The notes beneath the pieces are model-generated. The model made no database searches and had not been told where the DNA came from. It saw only the letters and a program-made list of their open reading frames with translations. Both the position numbers and the translations under genes were made by a program. Positions 23,936-35,063 of a stretch of DNA of 64,000 bases are shown piece after piece. Source of the DNA: Sphagnum compactum (Eukaryota; Bryophyta; Sphagnopsida; Sphagnales); contig OZ234496.1 of NCBI GenBank assembly GCA_965153455.1, positions 2,728,001-2,792,000 on the forward strand, in the 5' to 3' direction. The stretch's first letter is position 1, and each line of letters opens with the position of its first letter.

Positions 23936-24185
23936 ACAACCCTTTGGAAAGACCTTAAGTTCTCCTCACTGGGAGGGTTAATAATCTGCCACCCTTCTTT
24001 CAGGAAACCACCTCTACACACAATCAACTTTTATCTCATTTCTTACCTCAACAAAAAAAAAAAAACACCCATTGCCGCCTTAAAAATGGGTAGGGCCCCT
24101 CTTGCACCTGGCCCTACACTCTTTTTGTGGGGGTCTCCTTTTTCCTCTACAAAACAGAAGTGTCAGAGTGACCATATATGTACTA

Positions 24186-24495
24186 AGAGCATCTCCATCA
24201 ACGCTCAGTATGTGACCCTGCAAAAAATATTTCTCACGTCCACTTAGTAGGAAGTGGGAGACTACTAATAGCAACCCACTTGGACCAATCAAACTATTTA
24301 CCCAATCAGAAACAAGGAGCAGTCAATAAATATGATTTGACTGTATTCATTAGACTCTTCCAGGGCTCTGGAGGCCGTGCATATGTTTAGGGTCCCAGCA
24401 GTCTGTCTTCCAGTGGATTCACTGGATTTGACTGATGAACCTCATCCAAGATTTCCACTGGAGGGTCACATACTGAACATTGGCGGAGATGCTCT
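24186..24495 (+). mobile_element. MITE (family E) with about 35-bp terminal inverted repeats
   Basis: It begins AGAGCATCTCC and ends GGAGATGCTCT. The inverted match continues inward through CAGTATGTGACCCT with about four mismatches in 35 bases. ACTA lies directly outside both ends (24182-24185 and 24496-24499), a possible target duplication. It has no coding capacity; length is 310 bp. AGAGCATCTCC-type ends are common in plant MITEs driven by cut-and-paste transposases. The superfamily is not settled from a 4-base duplication. A second copy lies inverted at 41345-41564. Confidence 0.85.
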
Positions 24496-24499
24496 ACTA

Positions 24500-25940
24500 A
24501 AGAACTCATAGTGTGGTATATAAAACATTGTTGAAATAACACACCTGTGCATTAGGCACGGGGTTCAAACTAGTATATATATATGGTACTTGTTGGATTC
24601 ATCATTTAATGTGGTTCCCAACAACCTCCTAGCCAAGAAACAAGTCCAAGATTTGACCAAGGCTTGCACTAGTCAAATCTTGACTAGTCAAATGTGCCCT
24701 GTTGATGAGTATGCCAGTTGTGAGCTACTTACTACTAGGTACTCTACTCCATCATCTTCAACTCTCCCAGACAACACGTCATAGTGTGCATGTCCAGCTA
24801 CATGAGGTGAAGGGGAAAACAAGAAGTGTAACTAGTTGTATGTGTACTCTAGCTCCTCTGCAAGTTTATAATTTGGTGTGTTTTGAACAAGAATTAATTG
24901 CATGGGAAGAAAACTGCCCCCCTTTCCCCCCTCCCCCTTGGGCAAGCAAGTATATGGTTTTATCAAGTATTACATATAGTAAAGGACGTCGGGATGAAAT
25001 GAAGCTTTCCATCCATCCATCCGCCATCCGTCCCATCATCATCCTGTCATCCATCCAAACAGAACAAATATTATGGTTTTATGATAGAACCCTATACTTG
25101 CCCAAGGTTATATATACCTCCGACCCTGGGGGCCCATTATTTCAGAAGTGCCCCAACCCTCTCTTGGGCAGCATTGCATGATGTAAAATGCGACACAATA
25201 TTTACTAATGATAGATACCCGGTGGGTACCAGTCTGGTACCATGATAATGCAGAGTGTTTTACAGGAAAGAAAACCCCCACCCCGCCGCTTGGGCAATTT
25301 GTATGTATGGTTTTATCATATAGGGACACACACCATTATGGCAATGGCATACATATATTTAAATAAACAAAATAATATGGGAATGGTATAGGTATTAGAC
25401 AAATTACGGGGTTTACACATAAATATAATGGCAAATCTATTTTTTTTTTGATGAATGGTATGAATGTAAGTGTGAGGAGCGAGAGCTAGCCCCATGAATA
25501 TTTGATATTACAAAAAAAACCCAATTTTTGGTTTTAACTTCCAAAACACTTACAACAAACAATTCACATTAATGAAATATTCTTTAGTAAGTAAGAAGGT
25601 TGGGATCAACAAAATACTTCCTAATTAATTCATGGAGCCACATCTCAACTATGTTGTTGTTGTATCTTCTTCTAACAATAACTTTAATGCCCAGAATCAA
25701 ATTTGATGAGTAGGCAGCCACATAACACATGGTTTTAGTTCAAGCTCTGAATGATTCCAACATCAAAATGAAGCTTTTTAGCAATTTACTTACTTGGAAC
25801 TAGACCGAGAACTAGCCCAAAGCCTGAAGGTGGTCAAAAATGGTAACAACTCAGGCAACAACAATGATAGCCAACATGGTGAAAAGATGAGAAGAGGGAA
25901 ATTTTGCTAAAGGCAGTTAGAGAGAGTATAAGTATGAAGA
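24500..25940. other. Intergenic DNA with small repeats, no gene supported
   Basis: A tRNA-like word, GGGGTTCAAACTAG, occurs near 24560 (see findings). Three related words with TGGTTTTAT and TTGGGCAA or its complement occur near 24945, 25073 and 25290. The longest frame (24702-25181) runs through CCATCC and CCCTT simple repeats and resembles no protein I know. Confidence 0.45.
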
Positions 25941-25942
25941 GG

Positions 25943-25965
25943 ACCCTAAACCCTAAACCCTAAAC
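25943..25965 (+). repeat. Interstitial telomere-like repeat
   Basis: Just over three CCCTAAA units in a row, the plant-type telomere sequence. Such tracts also work as telo-box promoter elements, but no gene start is clear here. Confidence 0.9.
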
Positions 25966-26070
25966 ATATGGACACTTGGTTGCAGACATAGTAAGTAGGC
26001 TAGAAACAGATTCATGAACAAAGAGTAATATTTTTTATGAGTTTTATTAGCCTCTTCTGCCACACTGCAG

Positions 26071-26365
26071 AAACTGGAAGTCCCATTAAGAAGAAGCAGC
26101 AATCCATTCCCAAATATCTACTACCCCTATGAACTCTTCTCATCAGAGGATTGGGAAGTGGAGAATTTTGGCCATGTGGCAAGCAAGCTCATTGAAGCCT
26201 GGATTGTGCTGTGCAGCAGCAGCAGCAGGCCTGAGAATCCAAGATTGCAGAGAAACCCAAGAAAGCTCTAGCTCAGGATCAATATGCCATCAATGCTCTC
26301 AAGCTTCCCCCATACCCCGGAGGAACAAAGGCAGTTCGGTTCAGGACAGATAAAAGCTTAATCCT
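26071..26365 (+). other. Unidentified exon-like fragment
   Basis: A pyrimidine-rich stretch ending CACACTGCAG at 26070 looks like a splice acceptor. From 26071 there is a 66-codon open frame with protein-like composition: NPFPNIYYPYELF, SSEDWEVENFGHVASKLIEA. A CAG run at about 26214-26229 follows, after which another frame becomes protein-like (AEKPKKALAQDQYAINALKL, then PPYPGGTKAVRF) up to a stop near 26370. A frameshift at the CAG run would join the two. I do not recognise the family. It may be a piece of a real or dead gene, or chance. Confidence 0.25.
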
Positions 26366-26840
26366 CTGGATGCACTGAAGCTCATTCATTGCCAGTGTCA
26401 GAAATATGGGACTCCTGAGTCCTCACTGGGCTTGCTTGCCACCGCGACCTGCTGCTGCCTTAACACACATACTCTAGTCCATACTCCCCTATATGAGTAA
26501 GTAAGTTCGTGTAGCATTCCATGCAAGCAAAGCATACATGATTTTCATGCATGTACATATATATCCTTGAAGCATGAGTGAGTTAAAATTTGGGGAGTGC
26601 GAGTATGCCTATTATTCTACTAGTTTTCATTCTTAATTCCATTTTCATTCATTGTCTAACTTGTTCAGACTCAACTTCCTTATGTTCTTTCATTGCACTA
26701 TAACAAAAGGTGTCCTTGTACATCAAGTGATTTCATTGAATTTTGAATGAATTCGTTGGTCATAATGAATAAGATTTAGTGGAGACATAATCAATTCACT
26801 AATCTAGTGGAGAGGGACTAGTAAACTACACCCACATTTT
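26366..26840. other. Intergenic DNA, nothing recognised
   Basis: It is ordinary AT-rich sequence with a few ATGCATG-type palindromic words near 26540-26575. Confidence 0.45.
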
Positions 26841-26844
26841 GAAA

Positions 26845-27660
26845 TAGTGTTGTCACCACTTTTTCATGCTCACTTTTGTCCAACTTCCTCAAGGAAATTG
26901 AGATTTAATTTCTTGGGTCCACCCATTGTCCCATTTCTCTTGGGGGTCACTTGTTCTCCAACTTCTATGGAGGCAATTGGTTCCATTTCAATATTCTTTA
27001 GGTTCACCCATTGTCCAACTTCTTTGAGTTCATTTATTGGAGGAAGTTGAGTTAATCACCTTGGGTGCAATCATTATCTAGTTTCCTTTTTTAACTCTCA
27101 TTTTCCTAAGCTCACCATTGTCCAACTTCCCCAAGTCCATCCATTTTAAAACTTCTTTGAAATACTTGGATTGATTTGCCCAAGTGCATCCATTTCAAAA
27201 CAACTTTGAAATACTTGGGTCGATTTCGCCATGTGCATCCATTGTCCAACTTCCCCAAGCCTATCCATTTAAAAATTTCTTTGAAATACTCAAGTCAATT
27301 TTCCCAAATGCATCCATTGTCCATTCCTTTGAGTTCACCCGTTGTTTTGCTTTTGTGGGTGGATGGATGCATTGCCCAATGTCTTTTAGAAAGTTGGGCC
27401 AATTTCAATCTTTCATGGGTTCACCCACTATCTCATTACCTTTATTGAACCATTGTCAAGTTTCCATATGTTCATCCATTGTCCAACTTTCCAACTGGAA
27501 TTGGGTTTGATTTTATTTTTTCCATGATGTTAATCCATCATCCAATGTACCCTATCTTCATCCATTATCCAATTTATTCAATTTCACCAATCCAACTTCC
27601 TTGAATATAAGTTGGGAAATTTTCAATCTTCCATGGATTCATTCATTGTCTTTGTTATTG
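26845..27660 (+). repeat. Degenerate tandem array built on a CATCCATTGTCCAACTTC word
   Basis: The word CCATTGTCCAACTTC and variants recur every few tens of bases. Three longer units at about 27130-27320 share CATCCATTT, AAAACTTCTTTGAAATACTTGG and a GATTTGCCCAAGTGCA-like end (about 50-75 bp). The open frames that cross it are made of this repeat. The array fades after about 27660. Confidence 0.7.
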
Positions 27661-27860
27661 TTTTAGTTATTGAATTCATCCATTTTCTAAATTCTTTTGA
27701 GTTAGTATGATTCAATTTTTGTCAGATTCCTAATGATCCAACTTTTTTGGGGGAAATAGAAAAATTTCAATTTTCCTTGATTTCACTAATTATGCAATTG
27801 CTTTGAATTTATCTATCAACCATTTCTTTGAGTTTAGTCTGTTTTTTCTTAGAAGTTGGA

Positions 27861-29190
27861 GTCATTTTTTAAAAAGGTTTTCTAAGGTTCCATTTTTTAA
27901 AAATAACATTCATAAAAAAATTAAGCATTTTTGAAAATCAATAATGACTAAAATGTTTTTCACTCGATTGGAACTTCAATAATTTATTCGAAGGATTGAT
28001 ATTAGATCAATACACCATTTATTTCGTTAAAATGTGTTCACTTCCAAGCAAAATTATACTTTGAACATAAGTTGATACATTTTTAAAAACTTGAGAAAAA
28101 CTTTCATGTTGGGCATCACTATGTAGCACATTCAAACTTGGGTACTTTTTGTATGAGAGAAAATTGCAAATTTAACTTATTGTGCATGTTTAATGCTTGC
28201 CTTTCATGCATTCATCCCTAGTCAATTTGACTAATTGAATTATTAAACATCAAAAAATTTGACATAAGGGTTTATATATATATATATTTTAAAAGTGTTT
28301 GTTTGTTTCGATGTGAGCACACCATGACCTTCCCAAACTATAGACCCCTCCACTCCCTATTTGGTACCACCTAAGAAACCTCAAAAAATGGCATGCATGT
28401 ATGTCATTTCACAAATTTTCGACTATCAAAACAAAAGTTATTTGAAATTCAAATTATATTCATATTTGAAAATTAGTTTCTAAAATGGATTTCTTTTTTT
28501 ACAAAGACATTTGAAATTAAGTTCAATTCAACCAAAATAATTTGGGATGGGTGATTTTACACTTGAGGTTTAATATATTTGGGCCAACGACACAAGGACC
28601 CACTAATGTTATTTGAGGTCATGTGAAAAGAAAAATAATAATACTTATGAAATGTAAACATCACTAAATGACATTGTTATATACAACAATTTACTAGGAA
28701 TATTGTTTGTCATTTGGCAATTTAAAGTTCATATTGGCCTAATACATTAAATACAACATGCCTTCTTTATATATGGAAACCATTAGAGTTGATCATGATA
28801 AAAAAAACTACATTTGATGAACAATCATCTAATTTTAAAAGAAAAAATTCATCCCTAAATGTGAAGATGGACCAAATTAGTTTACTTTTCAATGTATTCT
28901 TTTCCTTCCCTAACGTTTAAAGGTTAAGTCCCACATAATAAAAATGAAGTGATTTAAAAAAAATTCAAGTTAATGCTAACACCCTAATAAATTCATAGCA
29001 TTTTTTCAAGTGCTATTTGAAATATGTCATCCTTTACATATTATATGGACAAAAGTTGACAAACAATACCTTTATTTATATGCTCTTAAAATGTAAAACC
29101 CATTGAATTTTTTTTGAAATATTTATTCCATATTAAATTATCAATCGAAAATTAATACATATGTTAAATGCATAAGATAATTGGGATAAG
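27861..29190. other. AT-rich intergenic DNA, nothing recognised
   Basis: No coding or repeat structure is seen apart from a TA run near 28273-28285. Confidence 0.5.
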
Positions 29191-29214
29191 TCCCCATGTT
29201 GTTGTCCTTGGAAC

Positions 29215-29930
29215 ATGTAATGAGTGGCTTTAATCCAACCAACTTCATTATTGTGATTATGCAAGCAACTATTGTTAATGGAGGTAATTTGGACCCTATT
29301 GTCATTTTCAAGAAATTGATGTTTTTTGGTGCTGGTGGGGTTAATCTATTTCAAGGTTGTCACATGGGTGTTACTATCTAGATCCATATTAATTTGTTAC
29401 ATTTAAGACTAATGTTCATTGCATGGTGGATTAAACAAATCTAGTTGTCCAAACCTTCTATATTTTGCTTATGGTCAATCACCTTGACATGGTCATGTGA
29501 CTATTTTACAAATATTTTTTTAGCTTTCCCTGGAAACATTTAGAATTTGCTAAGAGCTTGAGGAGCATGGAAACAAAAGGCTTGAAGATTTTAAACAATG
29601 TCAATATATGTTGAACCCATTCATTTAGGTGTGTGAGAAAAATACCATATGTTATTGTTGAAGATGGCACTAAACAATCTTGCAATAACAATTGATGCTT
29701 CAAGTTGGAACATTTGGTTGATGTTGAAACTATTTTGAGCCTTGCTTGCATTGTCTTTATTCTAAATGTCGTGAAAATTTTAATTAAGCTTACACAAGCT
29801 TGAGATGTTTTTATCATTGATTTGGTGTAAGCAATCAAGTTGATCCAAGAAAAGTTACATATGACTTATTCCTAAGTTATTATATTATTTTCAAATCTAA
29901 CTCATTTGTATTTTTTACTTATGGAAAGTA
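29215..29930 (+). pseudogene. hAT-family transposase fragment, highly decayed
   Basis: The frame at 29196-29381 holds NLDPIVIFKKLMFFGAGGVN and LFQGCHMGVT, which match the central part of a plant hAT-like transposase (normally KLxxFGADGVSxFQGxRTGVT). Further pieces follow in other frames: a His-Cys-Met and Thr-Asn-Leu-Val-Val-Gln segment near 29415-29450, then KHLEFAKSLRSMETKGLKIL near 29535-29600. Next come LACIVFILNVVKILIKLTQA and DVFIIDLV near 29735-29835. Order and spacing match the second copy of the same family at 30809-32770. Many stops make it non-functional. Confidence 0.7.
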
Positions 29931-30808
29931 TGAACATAAAACAATTTTGATGAAATGGGTTACAAATCTCAATAGTGACATTGATTTTTTTTGGGTGAAA
30001 AATTATAAGTTAGTGTGACACAGCCTTTGTAAAATTCGGGGGTAAAATTAGAAATTTTCACATAATGCAATGAACGCCAAATGGTTAGATCTCCACCTTG
30101 CATATAAGTTAAAATCCTAAGTCGCTTGTCACTACCGCACTGTTGACCACTGTTTGCCATCGTTGCACCCTGCCAACATGAGTTTTTTGCCCCCTGTTCT
30201 TTTTGTGTCTTATGTACATCGCTAGTAATGGTGATGTAAGCGGAGGAAGAATTTGCTAGCATTATGTTTAGAAATCAATATTATTAGAAATTTATAGGGA
30301 TTCCTAATGCATTATGATGGGATTTTATGAAATTAGATTTTCCAAAATGATGGCAAGGGGATGGATTCTAAGAGATGGGGCCCAAGGGTTGATGATTCAT
30401 GAATGTTGCATTCGAATTTGGAAAACCAAAGATTTGTTGTATTATTATAGTCTACAAGGTGGAGGCTTGGGCTAACTGTTGGTCAATCGACAATGGGTGT
30501 GGAATTGCTCCAAAGAATTCCATTGAATTCCTTTTGAGAGACTATGGATTTTAGTCTCTGGAACTTGTAAATTACGACTCATGAAGTTACCTCACAGCCT
30601 ACAAGTATTGTTTTTTTCCATGTTCATTGTTGATTTTTCAATCCTCAAAGTTGCTAAGAGTTTTTCTTTTTTCCAAACTTATTGTGAACTTTTCATGTCT
30701 CTAAAATTTGTTGTTGCTTAGTGGTTTAGGGTTTATTAGCGTTATAATTTCTTTGAGTTTGAAATATAGAGTTTCTGCCTTGTGCCTTGATCAACTACAA
30801 TCTACAAT
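29931..30808. other. Intergenic DNA between two hAT relics
   Basis: At about 30070-30120, TGGTTAGATCTCCACCTTGC with AGTTAAAATCC further on looks like a worn tRNA-derived SINE head. Nothing else is recognised. Confidence 0.4.
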
Positions 30809-32770
30809 GTGACTATGGCTCCTTTGGAAATGCCAAAGAACTTCCGATTCCACCAGATCTTCCTTGTCCGTAACCTTATTCAAGAATTAGTAGTTAGTGC
30901 ATCATCTTCACAATTTGCATCACTTACTTCCCTGAACCCTGGATCTAAATGTGTTGTGTATAGTCTTAATTCAACTTCTAGGATTGAATTGGAGATGGCC
31001 AAGAAATATGAACAAAGGAAGAAATGCAAGTTGTATGAAGGATCCAAGAAATTCCAAGATATTTGGATGACCAAACTACCATGGGCAAAATTTGTGTTTG
31101 ATGAAAAGGGTGAGGTGCAGCAAGTTTGGTGTAAGGTCTACACTTCTATTGAAGGGAAACATAAACTTTTGGTTGCCAAGCTTGATAACTTGTTGAAACA
31201 TCAAGGTCGTCGAAAAGCCAAAATGTCAATGCCTAATGTTGATGCAGGATCTTCTACTTCAACAAAAACAAATTACATGCTTAGAATGAACGTCTTTACA
31301 TTGTCAATGACCGCTCATCTATTTTGGACCAGCTCTAAGTAGATGTGCCCTTTGATCATAGACAAAAATACGTGCAAATTGTGGCTATTTTTCATCTTCC
31401 TATTCGTGGACGTCCCATGACAAATTATGAAGACCTAAAATATTTATTTAGCTTTCAAAGGTCAAGAGTGTTTCTAAAAAACATTGGTTTAACACATCAG
31501 GGTGGGGGATGGTAGAGGTCATGCACATTGTATTGTTGGAGGCTACCAAAGCAACATTTGTTGTTACCCCCTTCATTATAGTCAGTGTTGATGAAGTCAC
31601 CACGATCGATAACACACAATGGTTGTCAATCCATTTGTATGTGGTGAAAAAATGGAAGCACATTCCCATCCTCCTATGTGTTGAGGTAGTAAGTTTGTTT
31701 GCCATCTCTAATAACATTTTTTCTTTGATGGTTAAGTGTAAGCTGGATTTTGGTGGTTTAGGGGTGGAAGAATTAGTTGGAAAGTTGGTGAGCATTGGTT
31801 GTGACAAGTCTAATGTCTTCCAAGGCCACTAGATAGGTGTGACCACGCAATTCAAATATAAAGTTGTTCCATTCATCACTAAAGTGCATTGTTTTACCCA
31901 CCGAACCAACCTAGTCATCATCACCTTGTCAAATGTCCCTCTAGTGCATCGATTGGAAGGTAATTTACAAAGCAAATATGTTTTTTTTTTCACATTCCAA
32001 AAAAGTTTGCAGAATTCCAAAAGCATATGGATTTTTTCAACACCAAGGGCAACAAGATTTTACAAAATGTCAAGACTCGCTAGATCTCAATGCTTTCTCC
32101 TTCAAAAAAAATCTATTATGAGTACCGGCTTTTCATTGTGAAGATGCACGTTGAAAGTCCAAAAAGTGATACTACGAGCAAAAACTTGAGTGTTCTATGC
32201 GACATGAAGCTAATTTTGGGGTTGCCATCTTTATTGCCATTGCTTGAATGTGTCCATAAGCTCATCAAGATTGTGCAAAGTAGAGATGTTTTTGTATGCA
32301 ATCTTGTGGAGGTTGTCAAGTTGGTCCAACTTGAATTGTATAGGTTGTATTGTCATTCTTTACCAAGTTCAAGGATGCTACCTTTGATGATTTCAATGCA
32401 ATTGGAAACTTGACAAATGCAATGTCGATGTAATGGTTTTTTTACTTGAATGGCAGAGAGGATGTAAAATACCTTGCTTTCTTTTTCTTTGGACACAAGT
32501 ACCCTATTTATAGTTCTTGCATTGAGGGTGCAGCAACTCCTCAGCTTGTCACTGTAATTGTTTTTACCATGGCAATGAACAAGGTCAAGGAAGAGTGTGA
32601 GGGGGCAGCTCAAAAACTTATTTCAAAGCTTGAGATGTGATTTCTAGGATAGGAAATCATGACTGCATTGGGTGTGTGTTTAAAAGATTAAAAAACCCAT
32701 TTTATGATTTAGATGTCATTTAAATTTTCTCCCTAGGTTCAAATTGTTCGATGATAAAGTGAAATTAATC
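30809..32770 (+). pseudogene. hAT-family transposase pseudogene with BED-like zinc finger
   Basis: The relic keeps most of a plant hAT-like transposase. The frame 30809-31342 has KKFQDIWMTKLPWAKFVFDE, then CKVYTSIEGKHKLLVAKLDN and LLKHQGRRKA. This is the BED-like zinc finger, with the second Cys replaced by Tyr. After frame changes come IVAIFHLPIRGRPMTNYEDL (about 31380-31435) and LLEATKAT. IVSVDEVTTIDN (about 31580-31615) contains the first catalytic Asp. FITKVHCFTHRTNLVIITLS is near 31870-31930. Then KNLSVLCDMKLILGLPSLLP, and DVFVCNLVEVVKL near 32287-32325. The end of the dimerisation region is near 32640-32680 (ALGVC). Several frameshifts and stops inactivate it. No terminal repeats were identified. 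Confidence 0.85.
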
Positions 32771-34005
32771 ACATTGCATGATTTTAATCTATTTTCTTGT
32801 GTAAATCATCTTGTGTGAGGTTAGTTTGCTCTTCAAATTTTGTCATTTAACCCCCAAACCAAGAGAGGTTAAATGGAATAATACCACCCCTACTATTATC
32901 ATTTGGTGTGAATTGAGTTTCGGGGTGAACAAATGTTTATAAGCATGGTTTTTTTTTGGTTGTGAAATTTCATTGCTTGATGACCCAAACAATTGGGTTG
33001 CAACTTCTTCAATAGGGTCCAAATTTGGCATATTTTGAAGGAAAAAAAGGTTGAATTTGCCATATTTAAACCCTAGGTTCTTGTAAGTTGCCAATATATT
33101 GCAAGGTTTGAAAAAAATTTAAAAAAAATATATATATATATATATATTCTAATCTTTATCCAAATTTGGCTAAGTCCTTTTGTGGATGATCACCAATCCA
33201 CTTAATTCACAAAATTTAAAAACAAAACCATGTTCACAAAGTTACGTCCAAATATTTTAAAATTTGATACTGAATCAATCCAATCATATGTGGCCAAATG
33301 GACATTTAAAATAATCACAAATTGAAATAATCTTAGTTAGAAGATAATAATCAACCATTGAACTTTGAATCCCCTTATAAATATTATTGTACGAATAATA
33401 AAATAGTAGATAATAAATCACCCTTTGAACTAATGGTTTTTTTTTTTTTTTTCCTTTTCTTTGAATTTCAATTTTGTGATGTTCAAATGGCAATCATTCA
33501 TAAGTATATTTAACCAAATTTGGCAATATTCAAAGTTATGAATGTAGAAAATCTCAAGCGGCCTTTCATATTGTAAGAAATTGTGGAGATTTTTTAGGCA
33601 AAATTTTAGGTAATTTATTTTTTTGATAATTTTATTTTAAGAAAAAGGAATTTGTGACAAAATGTTTTTGTTCAAAATATTGTTTGAAAATGACGAAATT
33701 ATTATTATTATTTTTTTAGTTGTGAACCAACATTTTTTTTTTTTCAAAAGTTTCTATTTTTGTGGTAATGGTGAGCATGGTATAAGCGATTTAACATTAA
33801 ATGAGAACCCAATCTTTAAAATCCTTAAAATAATTTTTAAAAATTATAAATATTTAAAAATGTATTGAAAATTAATATAAAAATTATTTATTAAAAATTT
33901 ACTTATATTAAATAGATAAATAACTTATATTAAAAATTATAAATAACTTAAAAAAAACCCCCCAAAAATCACCGCTGCTTGGAACCTCCTAATAATAACT
34001 GATAC
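32771..34005. other. AT-rich intergenic DNA upstream of the PPR locus
   Basis: It holds a TA run near 33129-33147, T runs and otherwise nothing recognised. Composition changes abruptly to GC-richer sequence after about 34000. Confidence 0.5.
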
Positions 34006-34009
34006 TCAA

Positions 34010-34271
34010 GAGCAGGTCTTTAGGGTTTTCAGGTTTTTAGGGTTTGCACCAAACACGAACGCAATTGGATTAGGATTCCAAACTTCCTTTGAAAATTTCG
34101 TCTTCTCTCTCTCTCTCTCTCTAAGACTCTCTCTGGCTGCGTGCTCGTGCGCACGCGTCTGCCTTCTCGAGCTCTCTTTTCTTTTTGTCTGCACTGTTCT
34201 GATTAGGCTAGGTCGCTTTGGAGCATCGCAATCTGTTTGTTGTCGTCTGCGCATTTTACCTTATTTTTTAG
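34010..34271 (+). promoter_or_regulatory. Promoter or 5' leader of the PPR locus
   Basis: Two telo-box-like words (TTTAGGGTTT) lie at 34019-34046. A (CT)n run follows at about 34103-34122, and then GC-richer sequence (GCGTGCTCGTGCGCACGCG). Telo-boxes plus a pyrimidine-rich leader are typical of plant gene starts. The exact start is not visible. Confidence 0.4.
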
Positions 34272-34274
34272 TTG

Positions 34275-34551
34275 ATGTTTATAGGGGGAGGAATGTGTTT
34301 AGGGTTTGCATCAGTACAGGAGCTGCAAGTGCATGGTGCATGGAGCAGTCCGTTTTCTGCAGCAGAATGGAAGAAGAATAGTACCCGATGCCAAGGGACA
34401 GAAGCAGCAGGAGTAGTGGCGACGGCGGCCAGAATTTTGGCGCCTCATCATGCCCGGCAGCAACTTCTGCAGTCTGTTGCTCGTCCTGCTGTTGTTCGCA
34501 AGGCTCAATTGGACGAGGAGGAGAAAGCGGCGGCCTCTAGAGACCACGGTG
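34275..34551 (+). other. Candidate first exon of the PPR locus (targeting region)
   Basis: An open frame from ATG 34275 is rich in Ala, Arg, Gln and Ser and poor in acidic residues in its middle (AAGVVATAARILAPHHARQQ), as organelle targeting peptides often are. A possible donor, GGTGCTG|GTAATT, follows at 34551/34552. The acceptor of the next exon is clear (TTGTTGCTTGCAG, ending 34709). Joining these sites does not keep the downstream frame, so either the donor is elsewhere or the locus is broken here too. Confidence 0.3.
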
Positions 34552-34709
34552 CTGGTAATTCGTCACCCTTCTCATGGCCGTCGTAGATGAGCTTTTGTAT
34601 TTCAATTACCGGCAATGAAATGTTTCTCATTGTGGCACATGTGAACCAATATGATGTGAAGAAGAAGAAGAAGTGCACTTAGAGGTTCTTGTGGTTTTGT
34701 TGCTTGCAG

Positions 34710-35063
34710 GCAAAAAATGATTGTAGAAAAGCTTTGGGAGAATTTGTTTGCAAATCCTTCGCAGTGGTGGGATCACAGACTGGAGAAGGTCAAATTCAAA
34801 GGGTTTCTGTCAAAAGACTTCTTAATGATATATGGGAAAGTCAGTCACTTGCTCTCTTGAATGTGAGTTCTCATATACCCTGGTCTGCACCAACTTGGAG
34901 GAATGTGTGGCTGATCAGTTGGATTTTGATTTCTGGATATAGGGTAATGTGCGGTACCCTGATTTCAAACATAAGAAGACACAGGAGGCATTGTGGCTTG
35001 ATGGAAAATTTAAACCGTCCTGGGTTGATGCGGAACTGGCTGGATTACCTCCAGGTTCTTTAC
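34710..35063 (+). other. OSB-like PDF motif module, split by a 154-bp intron
   Basis: From ATG 34717, MIVEKLWENLFANPSQWWDH is followed by RLEK at the end of the exon (34788). Intron 34789-34942 is GT-AG and phase 0. The next exon starts GNVRYPDFKHKKTQEALWLD, then PSWVDAELAGLPPG. This is the PDF motif known from plant organellar single-stranded-DNA-binding (OSB) proteins: an aromatic WW followed by PDFKHK and EALWL. Here it leads directly into PPR repeats. The motif binds single-stranded DNA in OSB proteins; what it does in front of a PPR array is not known to me. Confidence 0.75.

Noticed and set aside
24702-25181. 159-residue open frame
   Set aside because: No recognisable domain; it crosses CCATCC and C-rich simple repeats, and two other frames overlap it.
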